From positions 1 through 35,188 of the forward strand of contig JALUUK010000541.1 in the NCBI GenBank assembly GCA_027021395.1: 35,188 nt of DNA. The letters run 5' to 3'. This document shows, one piece after another, positions 15,454-24,291 of this stretch. Under the pieces are notes generated by a model, which saw only the letters and a list, made by a program, of their open reading frames with translations, made no database searches and was not told the origin of the DNA. The stretch's first letter is position 1. Every line of letters begins with the position of its first letter. This DNA is from Acidobacteriota bacterium (GTDB taxonomy: Bacteria > Acidobacteriota > Polarisedimenticolia > J045). The position numbers were made by a program, and so were the translations under genes.

Positions 15454-18400
15454 AAGAAGGAAACTCTTCCGCGACGGCTTCGGCTCTGACGCTCGGCGCC
15501 GCGCTGGCTTTGGCCATGCTGGCTCCGCCCGAAGTCTACGAAGAGTCGGGAGCCTCCATCGCGCTCTTGCTGGCCCTCGGTTTTCTCGTAAGCCGCCCTG
15601 CGACGCGTGCCGCCGTTTGGATGGTCGGTGCCGGGCTTTTCGCGGCAAACCTCTTCGTTTCGCTCGCGCCGGGCCGAACGGTGTCATGGCTTCCGTATTT
15701 CGGCATCGTCTTTGCCGCTTTCGTGCTCGCTCGCTCGCTCGGAGCAGCAAGACGCGAGAGCCTGCATTTGCTGATGGCGGCTTGCGGTGCGGCGCTCGGC
15801 TTCTACGCGCTTGCGCAACGTTTTTTTCTGCTCGAACGCGATGCTCAGATCGCACGGGAATCCGGGGCTATGCCCCTGTTGCTGGCCCGCTTGGAGACGA
15901 GCCGACCCTTTGCGACTCACATGGTTCCCGCTTCGCTCGCCGGCGTCTTGGTGCTCGCGGCTTGCGCACTGCTGATCTGGGCTGAGAAGCGCCGCGCGCG
16001 CGACACGATGGCGTGGCGGAAGGAAAGGTGGTTGGTGGCCGCCTTGGCCTTGCCCATCGCAGCGGGTTTCTTGGTCACCGGCTCGCTGGGAGGGTGGGCG
16101 GGGTTGGCCGCAGCCGTGCTGGTCGTGCTGCGGCCGCGTCTCGGTGCACGTTCTCGGCGAGGCGTGCTCGCCGGTCTCGTTGGGCTCGTGTTGGTAGCGG
16201 CCGTCCTGATCGCGCTTCGGCCTGTTTCGGTCTTTGATTTCCAAGATCCGGACAATCCGCTGGTTCTGCGCGCAGGCAACTGGCGCGCGGCCGTGCTGAC
16301 GGCGGCGGAGGGCGGCCCGCTCGGCACCGGACTCGGCAGCTTCGGCTCGCTCTACCCCTCGGTGCGTCGTCTCGAAGACAACGAGACGCACTTCGTTCAC
16401 AACTCCTGGCTGCAACTGACGGTGGAGGGCGGGTTGCCTTTCGGCCTGCTCTTGATCTGGGGCGCAGTGATCCTGTGGCGGCGCGTCTCTTCCGAAAACG
16501 GATGGCAAGCATGCCTCGCCTTGGCGGCTCCGGTGGCCTTTGCCGTTCACAACCTCGTGGACTTTACGGCCTATCTTCCAGGAGTCGCGCTGCCGGCCGC
16601 GGTTTTGACGGGCTTTGCTTTTTCGACTTCGGCACGGGATCGCTCGCAGACGCTTGGCACTCCACTCGGGCTGCGCCTAGCGATCGTCGCAATGCTGATT
16701 CTATTCGCGGCGTTTTTTGCGGGCGAGTTTCTTGCGAAATCCGAGATTCGCCGGTTCAGCACCGAGATCAGCGAGATCGATGACGACGAGGTCGTGCGCC
16801 GCATGTCGGCGGCGAGCTTCGGCGCGCGATGGAATCCGCGCACGATGACTCACCTCGTGCGCGCAACGATGGGGCGTGAAGCGGGGCCCGGGCGGCCGCA
16901 GCCGCGCACGCGGGCATGGGTGGATCGTCTCACGGCCATGGACCCCCTCTCTCCAGTGCCTTGGGAACTTCTTGGAGATCTCGCGTTGATCGAAGGGCGG
17001 CCGGCGGAAGCGTGGCTGCACTACCGTCACGCTCTCGCTCGCTACCCGGTCGACGAGGAGGTGGCCCAAAAAATCGCGGGATTGCAAGAGGCGCTCGAGC
17101 GACGGGGTTTTCTAGAGGAAGCGGCTGAGAACTACGAAGCGCAGCCGATGGCGCGGGATTTCGTTTGGGAGAGTTGGGACGACCTGCTACTGATCATTGC
17201 CGTGGCGATGATCTCCGCACTTTTTTGGCAGCGACGCCGGTCGACGGGGGCGCCGGCCGAGGCCTTGGGGCTGGCGTTGCTTCTCCTGCTCGCACCGTGG
17301 GGGGAGGGGGGAGCGCTGCCCGGAGTTCGGTTCGGCTTGGCGCTGGTGATCACCGTCACGCTCGCGCTCTTCCTATGGCGCGATCGCAAGGATCACACCG
17401 CCCTTGCCGTTCCTCGGCCCGTGATCTCGCTGATCGGCGCCGTTTTGGTCGTGGCGGCGATGGCGGCGTTCTTTTCTCCCGCTCCGGCCGATGCGCGCGA
17501 TGGCTTTTCGACGCTTTTTCTGGCGCTTGCGGCGATGGCTCTATCGGCCGCTCTTGGGGCGAGGCACGCGGGTTGGCTGGAGATCATCGTTGGAGTCACC
17601 GGGCTCGCGGCCTCTTTGGCGGGTCTGCTTTGGTTGCTTCAAATCATGGCCCCTTGGCTGGGCATCGACCTTTCGAACGCGCCCGCACCCTTTTTCGTGC
17701 CGGCCGGCGGGCGACCGGTCGGCGACTTTTTGCATCCCGGACATCTTTCGACCTTTATCGTGGCCTGTGCGTTCGTGTTGCTCGCGAGCGGGATGGCGAC
17801 GCCGGTGCGCCGCTTTCGGCTGGCGCACGCCGCGCTGCTCTTGCTCTTGGGCACGGCGGGAATCGGAGCCATGGGCTTTCGCCGAGGCACCTTCGTGGCG
17901 CTGATCGCCGGAGCCTTGGCACTGGCGGCGATTTCCCGCTCGCGTCGCGTGAGGCGGGCAGCCTTGGCGGTGATCGCCGTCGGAGTCATGGTCGGTTTGC
18001 CGCTTCTGGCCTGGAGATTCTGGGGAGGGGAAGCGCACTCCGGGACGCGATTCGCCATCTGGCAGGCCTGCCTCGAAGCGAGCTGGATGCGACCTCTGCA
18101 AGGTTTCGGCCCCGGCGCCTTCGACGCCGTCTCGACGCACTTTTCCCTTTCGCACCCGCAGGAGTGGGTGCGCTACGGACGGGTTTTTCGCGGCCCTCAT
18201 TCCGACGCCATTCAAGCGATCTTGGCATTGGGCTGGCCCGGCGGGTTCTTGGCCATCGGAGCCTTCGCCTACTGCTGGTTGCGTGCGGGAAGGTACGCGA
18301 GGCAGGGGCATGCCGTGGTGGCCGGTCTGTTGGCCGCAGTGGCGGCGACCGGCGCGCACGCGCTCTTTGACGACCTCTACTCGGAGCGTCCGGCGTTGGC

Positions 18401-19145
18401 GCTTTTTACCGCCGTTTGGCTCGGGGCGGCCGTTGGCAGAGCGCTTCACGAACGGGTCGGGCGAAGCGTTTCGGCCCCTGTGCGGCGAGGCCTGCTCGCA
18501 TCCGCTGTGATTCTTTTGATCTGGGCCGAGGGCATGCCTTGGGCTGCGGAACGTCTCGATCGGGAAGCCATGCCGAAAGCGGCGACCCGCGTCGACTCTC
18601 TACGCTCCAAGTTCTGGTTTCACCGCGCTCGCCGCGATGCGGGAGGGATGCTCACTCCGGTCGATCGGGTGGGAACGAGCATCGCGCGGGGCGTGTGGCT
18701 GGAATCCGGGACGGCGAGCGCGCATGCCGAAAGGGCGCAATGGCTCGAATCCCTCTGCCGCGGGCCTTTGCCCGAGCGGGGGATCTGTCGGGCAGCGGCC
18801 GATGCATGGAGCGCGCAACTCGCACTGCGGCCGCATGATGCTCTCGCGCGCTTTCGTCGCGCGCTCTTGTGGAAGCATCTCGGGCAGCCCGCCTCGCTCG
18901 AGGCGGATCTCGCCCTGCTGATCGCCTGGGAGCCCCATTTCCTGCCGGCGCGACTGGAGATGATCTCCCTGATGGTCGAGCAGCGCCGGAGCGCCTCCGC
19001 CCGTTCGGAATTGGCCGAATTCGACGAGACCGTGCTTTCCCTGCGGGGGTGGCGGCCATCGAATCGCCTCGAGCAAAGTTTTCTTGCCGTTTCGACAGCG
19101 CGAATCGACCGTTTGCGCGCCGAAGTCGGGCGCTCGTCGCCGTAG
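15450..19145 (+). CDS. Tandem double O-antigen ligase-like (Wzy_C x2) membrane protein
   Basis: A single 1231-residue ORF built from two similar halves. Half 1 (about 1-575) has many membrane spans, a Wzy_C-type segment near residues 275-350 (GNWRAAVLTAAEGGPLGTGL, then FVHNSWLQLTVEGGLPFGL) and a helical TPR-like tail. Half 2 (about 575-1231) repeats this: membrane spans, a ligase segment near 864-935 (SGTRFAIWQACLEASWMRPL, then GPHSDAIQAILALGWPGG) and a TPR-like tail. Wzy_C enzymes include WaaL O-antigen ligases, Wzy polymerases and the pilin O-oligosaccharyltransferases PilO/TfpO and PglL. The family is usually about 400-600 residues with one module. ATG 15450 overlaps the previous stop. An internal Met (567) near the junction has only a weak ribosome site. 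The gene lies beside the pilins, which favours a pilin or surface-glycan transferase; cell polysaccharide ligation is the alternative. Confidence 0.8.
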   Translation: MKEGNSSATASALTLGAALALAMLAPPEVYEESGASIALLLALGFLVSRPATRAAVWMVGAGLFAANLFVSLAPGRTVSWLPYFGIVFAAFVLARSLGAARRESLHLLMAACGAALGFYALAQRFFLLERDAQIARESGAMPLLLARLETSRPFATHMVPASLAGVLVLAACALLIWAEKRRARDTMAWRKERWLVAALALPIAAGFLVTGSLGGWAGLAAAVLVVLRPRLGARSRRGVLAGLVGLVLVAAVLIALRPVSVFDFQDPDNPLVLRAGNWRAAVLTAAEGGPLGTGLGSFGSLYPSVRRLEDNETHFVHNSWLQLTVEGGLPFGLLLIWGAVILWRRVSSENGWQACLALAAPVAFAVHNLVDFTAYLPGVALPAAVLTGFAFSTSARDRSQTLGTPLGLRLAIVAMLILFAAFFAGEFLAKSEIRRFSTEISEIDDDEVVRRMSAASFGARWNPRTMTHLVRATMGREAGPGRPQPRTRAWVDRLTAMDPLSPVPWELLGDLALIEGRPAEAWLHYRHALARYPVDEEVAQKIAGLQEALERRGFLEEAAENYEAQPMARDFVWESWDDLLLIIAVAMISALFWQRRRSTGAPAEALGLALLLLLAPWGEGGALPGVRFGLALVITVTLALFLWRDRKDHTALAVPRPVISLIGAVLVVAAMAAFFSPAPADARDGFSTLFLALAAMALSAALGARHAGWLEIIVGVTGLAASLAGLLWLLQIMAPWLGIDLSNAPAPFFVPAGGRPVGDFLHPGHLSTFIVACAFVLLASGMATPVRRFRLAHAALLLLLGTAGIGAMGFRRGTFVALIAGALALAAISRSRRVRRAALAVIAVGVMVGLPLLAWRFWGGEAHSGTRFAIWQACLEASWMRPLQGFGPGAFDAVSTHFSLSHPQEWVRYGRVFRGPHSDAIQAILALGWPGGFLAIGAFAYCWLRAGRYARQGHAVVAGLLAAVAATGAHALFDDLYSERPALALFTAVWLGAAVGRALHERVGRSVSAPVRRGLLASAVILLIWAEGMPWAAERLDREAMPKAATRVDSLRSKFWFHRARRDAGGMLTPVDRVGTSIARGVWLESGTASAHAERAQWLESLCRGPLPERGICRAAADAWSAQLALRPHDALARFRRALLWKHLGQPASLEADLALLIAWEPHFLPARLEMISLMVEQRRSASARSELAEFDETVLSLRGWRPSNRLEQSFLAVSTARIDRLRAEVGRSSP

Positions 19146-19204
19146 TCGGGATAGAATCTCGCCTTGCAGCGGGCGACGGCGCCCCGTGGGAAAGGAGTTG
19201 GTTG

Positions 19205-20137
19205 ATGAAGAAGTTTCTTTGGGGAAAGGTTTTCGCGGCGGCAGCCGTCTTGGCTTCTGGTCTGTTCGTCGTATCGGGGGTTCAGCCCGCTCTTGCCGAT
19301 GAAAGTCTCGATTTGCGCCCGCGTCTTGCGGTCGGTCAGTCGGTCTCGCTAGTGAACAAGACGGTGACGACCATCGACATGATGGGCCAGAATCAGAAGA
19401 TCGAGATGTCACTGTTCATGACGGCGACGGGAAGGGAAGGCGGCGGATTGTCGATCGTATACGATCGCGTCAAGGCGGACTTCGCTTCCCCGATGATGGG
19501 TAGTTTTTCCTTCGATTCCGACGCGAAGGAGGCTCCGGACAATCCCATCGCCGACGCGATCGGCAAGAGCTTCACCTCCTTCGTCGGGACGCCGATCGAA
19601 GTGGAATTCGACGCAGACGGAAAAGTGCAAGTCAAAAACGCGGCCGAGATCGACGAGAAGATCAAGAGCGCGCTGGCCGCGACGCCGATGGCCGGACAGA
19701 TCGACACCAGTTCATACAAGCAGGGACTCGACTATTTCGCGCCCATGCTGCCGAAATCCACCGTGAAGAAGGGCGATAGCTGGACTTCGATCAGGGAGCA
19801 GAACATGCAGGGCATGACTCTGGCGCTGACGTCCGAGAATACGCTCGAAGAAGTGAGCGGTGATTCTTACACCATCGCTTCCACCGGAACCTTGAAGCTG
19901 AACGCACCCGAGGCGGCGGCGAAAGACGATCCGCAAGCTCAGATGCTTGCCATGATGCTCAAGAACGCCAATGCGGAGACCATCGAAATCGCGGGTTCCG
20001 GCACATATTCGCGCCGGGATGGGCTGGCCATCGCATCCACCTCTACAGCATCATTCAAGATCAACATGAGCATTCCCGGTCAAGGCGAGATGGCCATGGT
20101 GGTATCGACCAAGGGTACGGTCGAACGCATCAAGTGA
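19205..20137 (+). CDS. Secreted DUF6263-like protein
   Basis: A 310-residue exported protein. The ORF track starts inside the previous gene (18869), but ATG 19205 has AAGGAG seven bases upstream and begins a classic Sec signal peptide (MKKFLWGKVFAAAAVLASGL... ending about QPALA). The mature part is beta-rich and Gly/Ser/Thr-rich, with patterns like RLAVGQSVSLVNKTVTTIDM, a central KKGDSWTS block and a C-terminal GTYSRRDGLAIASTSTAS strand. These resemble the DUF6263 family, whose function is unknown. There is no lipobox. It sits between the double-ligase gene and a GT2 gene. A TAGAAT at 19152 could be a -10 element without a matching -35. Role unknown; a periplasmic partner of the glycan module is speculation. 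Confidence 0.75.
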   Translation: MKKFLWGKVFAAAAVLASGLFVVSGVQPALADESLDLRPRLAVGQSVSLVNKTVTTIDMMGQNQKIEMSLFMTATGREGGGLSIVYDRVKADFASPMMGSFSFDSDAKEAPDNPIADAIGKSFTSFVGTPIEVEFDADGKVQVKNAAEIDEKIKSALAATPMAGQIDTSSYKQGLDYFAPMLPKSTVKKGDSWTSIREQNMQGMTLALTSENTLEEVSGDSYTIASTGTLKLNAPEAAAKDDPQAQMLAMMLKNANAETIEIAGSGTYSRRDGLAIASTSTASFKINMSIPGQGEMAMVVSTKGTVERIK

Positions 20138-20147
20138 GGGTCGTCCG

Positions 20148-21152
20148 ATTCGTGCATCGAAGGATCAGCCTCTCGTCAGCATTCTGATCCTTACGTTCAA
20201 TTCACGCGAGGTCGCCATGGATGCCGTGGCGACCTCCTTGGCGCAAACTCACTCTTCGCTCGAGGTTCTGGTCATCGACAACGCGAGTGTCGACGGTACG
20301 GCGGATGCCGTGCGCGACAACTTCGGTGAGCGGGTCGAGGTCATTCGTTTCGAGAAAAATTTCGGATACACCGGTGGATATAACCGTGCATTTCGTCTCG
20401 CGAGAGGCGAGTTTTTCCTGGTGCTCAATCCCGATGCCAGACTCGAAGCGGACTACGTCGAAAAGGCTTTGCCGGCCTTCGAGGACGAGCGCGTGGGCAT
20501 GGTCGCCGGGCTGCTGCTTCGTGCCGATCGACAGACGGTCGACAGCAGCGGACAGTTTCTGGCGCGCTCTCGCTGCACTCTCGATCGCGGCTACGGTCGG
20601 CCGGCCTCCAAAGCCCGCGACCGCGCGGGGACGATCTTGGCGGCTTGCGGTGCCGCTGCCATGTACCGGCGGCGGATGGTCGAGGATCTCGCGGACGATG
20701 GGGAGTTCTTCGATGCGGGCTATTTCGCCTATCACGAGGATCTGGAGGTGGGTTGGCGTGCTTGGCGCGCGGGCTGGCGTGCGCTTTTCGTCCCCGAGGC
20801 GATCGCCATTCATCTTCGAGGTTCGGGGCAGGGAGGGCAGCGAGGCGTTGCGCGCATCCGGCGCATGCTCGATCGCCCCGCCGCGATTCAATGCCATATC
20901 CTCAAGAACCGCTACTTGGCCATGATCCGGCACGACGCCTTCACTTCGATCTGCCGGGATCTGCCGTGGATTCTTTGGCGGGAAGCGACGGTGATGCCCT
21001 TGCTCGTTCTTCGGCGGCCCGATGTGCTCCGCAGGCTTTGGCGGCATCGGCGTCTTTTCCGTCGCGCTTGGCGTCAGCGCCGGGAAGACCGCCGTCGGCG
21101 AGGTGTATGGGGTCCTTGGAGCCGACAGACGCCGCCGAGAGGTGTGTGGTGA
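20148..21152 (+). CDS. GT2 family glycosyltransferase (rhamnosyltransferase-like)
   Basis: Cytoplasmic GT-A fold enzyme that transfers a sugar from a nucleotide donor, here probably onto a lipid-linked acceptor. It has the N-terminal strand PLVSILILTFNS, nucleotide-binding VLVIDNASVDGTAD, the DxD-like NPDARLE, GACGAAxMYRR-type acceptor loop and the YFAYHEDLEVGWRAW motif of WbbL-like rhamnosyltransferases. The ORF track starts at ATG 20217, which would remove the conserved first beta strand. The frame stays open upstream to a stop at 20067 but contains no ATG, GTG or TTG. ATT 20148 is preceded by GAGGG at a seven-base spacing and is my proposed start; a one-base indel is the alternative. The 3' end overlaps the next gene by four bases (GTGA). 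The C terminus is Arg-rich and basic. Confidence 0.85.
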   Translation: MRASKDQPLVSILILTFNSREVAMDAVATSLAQTHSSLEVLVIDNASVDGTADAVRDNFGERVEVIRFEKNFGYTGGYNRAFRLARGEFFLVLNPDARLEADYVEKALPAFEDERVGMVAGLLLRADRQTVDSSGQFLARSRCTLDRGYGRPASKARDRAGTILAACGAAAMYRRRMVEDLADDGEFFDAGYFAYHEDLEVGWRAWRAGWRALFVPEAIAIHLRGSGQGGQRGVARIRRMLDRPAAIQCHILKNRYLAMIRHDAFTSICRDLPWILWREATVMPLLVLRRPDVLRRLWRHRRLFRRAWRQRREDRRRRGVWGPWSRQTPPRGVW

Positions 21153-22165
21153 ACCCCGCGGTGAAAGATGCCTTGCTTGCCGGCTTGGCGTTCTTGATCG
21201 CTTGGGGCGTATCGCTTTGGAGCACGCCGAGGCTGCGCGAAGCGGCGATCCGCTTCGGCATCGTCGATCGGCCCGACGGGAAGCTCAAGACGCAGCAAGA
21301 GCCGGTGGCTTATCTCGGCGGCTTGGCGGTGGCTTTCGGCATGCTGGTGGCGGTCGGTGTGACCTACTCTTTTTCGGCCGAGATCTTGGGCATTCTTTTT
21401 GCGGGCTGGATCGTCTTGGTGCTCGGTCTACTTGACGATCTCGGTTCGCTCTCACCGAAGGTGAAGTTGGCGGGGCAGTTGTTGGCCGTGTTGGTGATGA
21501 TCAAGGCCGATGTGCGCATCCATCTCGTCTTCTTGCCGGAGTGGGTCGCGATTCCGCTGACCGTGCTCTGGATGCTCTCGGTCATCAATGCCTTCAATCT
21601 GATCGATATCATGGACGGGCTATCGAGTGGCGTCGGCATCGTTGCGGCGGTCTATTTCGGTGGGATCGCGCTGATCGGCGGCCTTTCATCCACGGGCTTC
21701 CTCGGCCTCGCGCTTGCGGGTGCTTTGCTCGGATTCCGGCGCTACAACACCGCTCCAGCCAAGATCTACCTCGGCGACACGGGCAGCATGTTCTGCGGTT
21801 TCATGCTCGGCGCGTTGGCGATGGTCAATCGCTACACCATCGAGCATCGCCTAGCGGCCGTGGTGCCGTTGCTCATTCTGGGGGTTCCGTTTTTCGACAT
21901 GCTCTTCGTGATGTACGTGCGCTGGCGCCGGGGACATCCCGTGATGCTCGGATCTCCCGACCACATCGCCTTGCGCCTGAGGAAGTGGCGCTTGTCCACC
22001 GAGGCGACGGTGCATCTGAACGTCATCGTATCGTCCATCCTCGGTGCGTGCGGCGTTGCGGTGATGCTCGTTCCGCTCGAGTGGGCCGCCGGCCTGATCG
22101 GCGTGCTTGCTCTTCTCATCTTGGTCACGGCGGCCTGGCTGAAGACGATCGATATGTCCTTGTAG
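21149..22165 (+). CDS. WecA/MraY-family polyprenyl-phosphate sugar-1-phosphate transferase
   Basis: Inner-membrane enzyme that starts glycan assembly by moving a HexNAc-1-phosphate (usually GlcNAc) from UDP onto undecaprenyl phosphate. It has about ten membrane spans in 338 residues. The family motifs are present: LGLLDDLGSLSPKVKLAGQ (DD motif), VINAFNLIDIMDGLSSGVG, and the magnesium-site region PAKIYLGDTGSMF. In place of the usual HIHH-type loop there is SPDHIALRLRKW, as in a subgroup of the family. GTG 21149 overlaps the GT2 stop (GTGA) with GAGAGG six bases upstream; the ORF-track start at 20645 is inside the GT2 gene. Because it lacks the MraY context and sits among glycosyltransferases, a WecA/TagO-like role in the module is most likely. 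Confidence 0.9.
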   Translation: MNPAVKDALLAGLAFLIAWGVSLWSTPRLREAAIRFGIVDRPDGKLKTQQEPVAYLGGLAVAFGMLVAVGVTYSFSAEILGILFAGWIVLVLGLLDDLGSLSPKVKLAGQLLAVLVMIKADVRIHLVFLPEWVAIPLTVLWMLSVINAFNLIDIMDGLSSGVGIVAAVYFGGIALIGGLSSTGFLGLALAGALLGFRRYNTAPAKIYLGDTGSMFCGFMLGALAMVNRYTIEHRLAAVVPLLILGVPFFDMLFVMYVRWRRGHPVMLGSPDHIALRLRKWRLSTEATVHLNVIVSSILGACGVAVMLVPLEWAAGLIGVLALLILVTAAWLKTIDMSL

Positions 22166-22212
22166 AAGCGCCGGTCGGCCGATGCTACGCTGCCGTGAGT
22201 CGGAGGACGATC

Positions 22213-22815
22213 GTGAGCCGGAAGAAAGCAATGACGGATCATCCCATCCATGAGCTCATCGCCGCGCGGTGGAGTCCATACAGCTTCGAGGAGCGTCCCG
22301 TTCGCCCCTCGGATCTCGCATCGATCTTCGAAGCGGCCCGATGGTCGGCGTCGTCGTACAACGAGCAGCCTTGGAGCTTCATCGTAGCGACCGCGGACGA
22401 GCAAGAAGAATTCGAGCGCATGCTCTCTTGTCTCGGTGAGTGGAATCAGGGATGGGCGAAGGCTGCGCCCGTGCTCGTTCTCGCGGTGACCAACCAGCGT
22501 TTTGCAAAGAACGGCAAAGAAAACCGCGCAGCCGTCTACGACTTGGGGCAGGCTGTAGCCAATCTGGTGATCGAAGCGACGGCTCGCGGCTTGTCCGTTC
22601 ATCAAATGGCCGGAATCTTGCCCGACAAGGCTCGAGAGATCTATCAGATTCCGGAACACGCCGATGTGTGGACGGCGCTGGCGATAGGTTACCGTGGAGA
22701 GGCTGCCGCACTTCCGGATGCGCTGAAGGAAAAAGATCTCGCGGCGAGAGAACGCAAACCCCTGGCTCAATTCGTATTTTCCGGCCGTTGGGGTCATTCC
22801 GACTACGACGGGTGA
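22213..22815 (+). CDS. Nitroreductase family protein
   Basis: FMN-dependent NAD(P)H oxidoreductase of the nitroreductase fold, about 200 residues. The FMN-binding opening ELIAARWSPYSFEERPV and WSASSYNEQPWSFIVA are clear, along with the central DLGQAVANLVIEATARGLSVHQM helix and an ALAIGYRGE segment near the C terminus. ATG 22231 is one possible start, but GTG 22213 has GGAGGA five bases upstream and is preferred. The substrate cannot be read from sequence; members reduce nitroaromatics, quinones or flavins, and some act in cofactor or natural-product pathways. It is placed between a WecA-like gene and a flavoprotein but has no evident glycan role. The 114 bases that follow hold no clear signal. 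Confidence 0.88.
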   Translation: MSRKKAMTDHPIHELIAARWSPYSFEERPVRPSDLASIFEAARWSASSYNEQPWSFIVATADEQEEFERMLSCLGEWNQGWAKAAPVLVLAVTNQRFAKNGKENRAAVYDLGQAVANLVIEATARGLSVHQMAGILPDKAREIYQIPEHADVWTALAIGYRGEAAALPDALKEKDLAARERKPLAQFVFSGRWGHSDYDG

Positions 22816-22929
22816 GAGACGTCGCCCGCCGAGCGTGGAGCGCTTTCACGAAGGGCACGCAGAGGGGGCGGTGGCCCGTGGGGGGAGCCGACCCTACTCT
22901 TTCCTGGTGGATAGGATACCTAGGCGACG

Positions 22930-24291
22930 ATGATCTTGATCTTGGGCGGCGGTCTGGCCGGTATGTCGACGGCTTTCCACCTCGCGCGCGAGCAGCCGGG
23001 GCTGGAAAGGCTCATCTTGGAGAAAAACGCGCGCGGGGGCGGCTTGGCCCGATCGCGCCGGGTGGGGGAGTTCATCTTCGACTACACCGGCCACTATTTG
23101 CATCTCAGAGATCCCGAGACGACGGCGCTGGTGCGAGACTTGCTCGGCGAGAATCTCTTCGAAGCTGAACGACGTTCAACGATCCACATGCACGGCACGG
23201 AAGTGGCTTTTCCTTTTCAAGCCCACCTCCACGGCCTGCCGAGAGAAGTGGTTGCGCGCTGCTTGCTGGATTTTTTCGAGGCATCTCGGCATGAGATGCC
23301 GGAAAACGCCGCCGAGGGTTCCTTCGCAAGCTGGGCACGGCTGACTTTCGGTCATGCGATCGCCGAAGAGTTCATGATTCCCTACAACGAGAAGCTCTTC
23401 GGCGTGTCTGCCGACGAGATCACCGCGGAGTGGGTGGCTTGGTCGGTGCCGCGGCCGGATCTCGAGCAGGTCGTGCGCGGCGCGCTGGGGATGAGCAACG
23501 AGGGGTTGGGTTACAACGCGCGTTTCTCGTATCCCCGGCAAGGCGGGATCGCCGCCCTGCCGCGCGCGCTCCAAGAACGTGTCATCGCCGACATGCGCTT
23601 CGCATCCGAAGTTCAGGCGATCGACCTGAAGCAGAAGAGCGTGACCCTCAGCGACGGCGAGGTGATTTCTTGGGACTTCCTGGTTTCGACCCTGCCGCTA
23701 CCGCTCTTTTGTCGCATGATTTCGGCCATGCCCAACGAAGGTGACCTCGATCGCTTGCGTGCCGCCGCCGGAACCTTGCGAGCAAGCGCGACCTACGATG
23801 TGGCGCTTGGAATCGATCGGGAGAGCTTGGCCGGGGGCACGCATTGGATCTATTTTCCCGAGGCGAAGTATTCCTTCTACCGAGTCGGTTTTCCGAGCAA
23901 TGTTTGTTCTGCTCTCGCGCCCGCCGGATGCTCGACCGCGTCGGTCGAGATCACCGAAAAGGCGGGGCAGGTCGTCTCCGAAGAAGAACTCATCGAGCAG
24001 GCGCACCGCGGGCTGATCGAGGCGGGTATCCTCGATGAGCGCGATCGCATCGTCGCGCACGACGTCGCGCGGATCGATCCGGCCTATGTGCTCTACGACG
24101 AGAATCACGCGAAGGCGACCGGAGAGATTCAGCGACTTTTCGAAGACTTGGATCTTCACTCGATCGGACGGTATGGCGCATGGACCTACAGCTTCATGGA
24201 ACGAGCGTTGATGGACGGACGCGAGACGGCGGCTCGGCTGCTCGAGCGGGCGGGATCCGCGTCTGCCACATCATCACCAAGCTCGAGCTAG
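22930..24291 (+). CDS. FAD-dependent oxidoreductase, UDP-galactopyranose mutase/protoporphyrinogen oxidase-like
   Basis: A 453-residue flavoprotein. It opens with a Rossmann dinucleotide-binding motif (MILILGGGLAGMSTAFHL), the acidic ribose contact (LILEKNARGGGLA) and a GHYLH segment, as in UDP-galactopyranose mutases and related amine-oxidase-fold enzymes in polysaccharide clusters. Late motifs SIGRYGAWTYSFMERALMDG resemble the C-terminal FAD contact with a final helix. The natural end seems to be about LLERAG; the Ser-rich last 11 residues are read from sequence that also encodes the start of the next gene in another frame. Substrate unknown; sugar isomerisation or oxidation of a glycan precursor is inferred from the module. 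No strong ribosome site is seen at ATG 22930. Confidence 0.8.
   Translation: MILILGGGLAGMSTAFHLAREQPGLERLILEKNARGGGLARSRRVGEFIFDYTGHYLHLRDPETTALVRDLLGENLFEAERRSTIHMHGTEVAFPFQAHLHGLPREVVARCLLDFFEASRHEMPENAAEGSFASWARLTFGHAIAEEFMIPYNEKLFGVSADEITAEWVAWSVPRPDLEQVVRGALGMSNEGLGYNARFSYPRQGGIAALPRALQERVIADMRFASEVQAIDLKQKSVTLSDGEVISWDFLVSTLPLPLFCRMISAMPNEGDLDRLRAAAGTLRASATYDVALGIDRESLAGGTHWIYFPEAKYSFYRVGFPSNVCSALAPAGCSTASVEITEKAGQVVSEEELIEQAHRGLIEAGILDERDRIVAHDVARIDPAYVLYDENHAKATGEIQRLFEDLDLHSIGRYGAWTYSFMERALMDGRETAARLLERAGSASATSSPSSS

Noticed and set aside
17148-17150. Internal ATG as a separate start for the second ligase half
   Set aside because: No convincing ribosome site and no stop separates the halves; one continuous protein is the simpler reading.
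17165-18370. 401-residue + strand ORF inside the double-ligase gene
   Set aside because: Gly/Arg/Ala-rich low-complexity translation typical of an off-frame in GC-rich DNA; the overlapping frame has clear membrane and ligase features.
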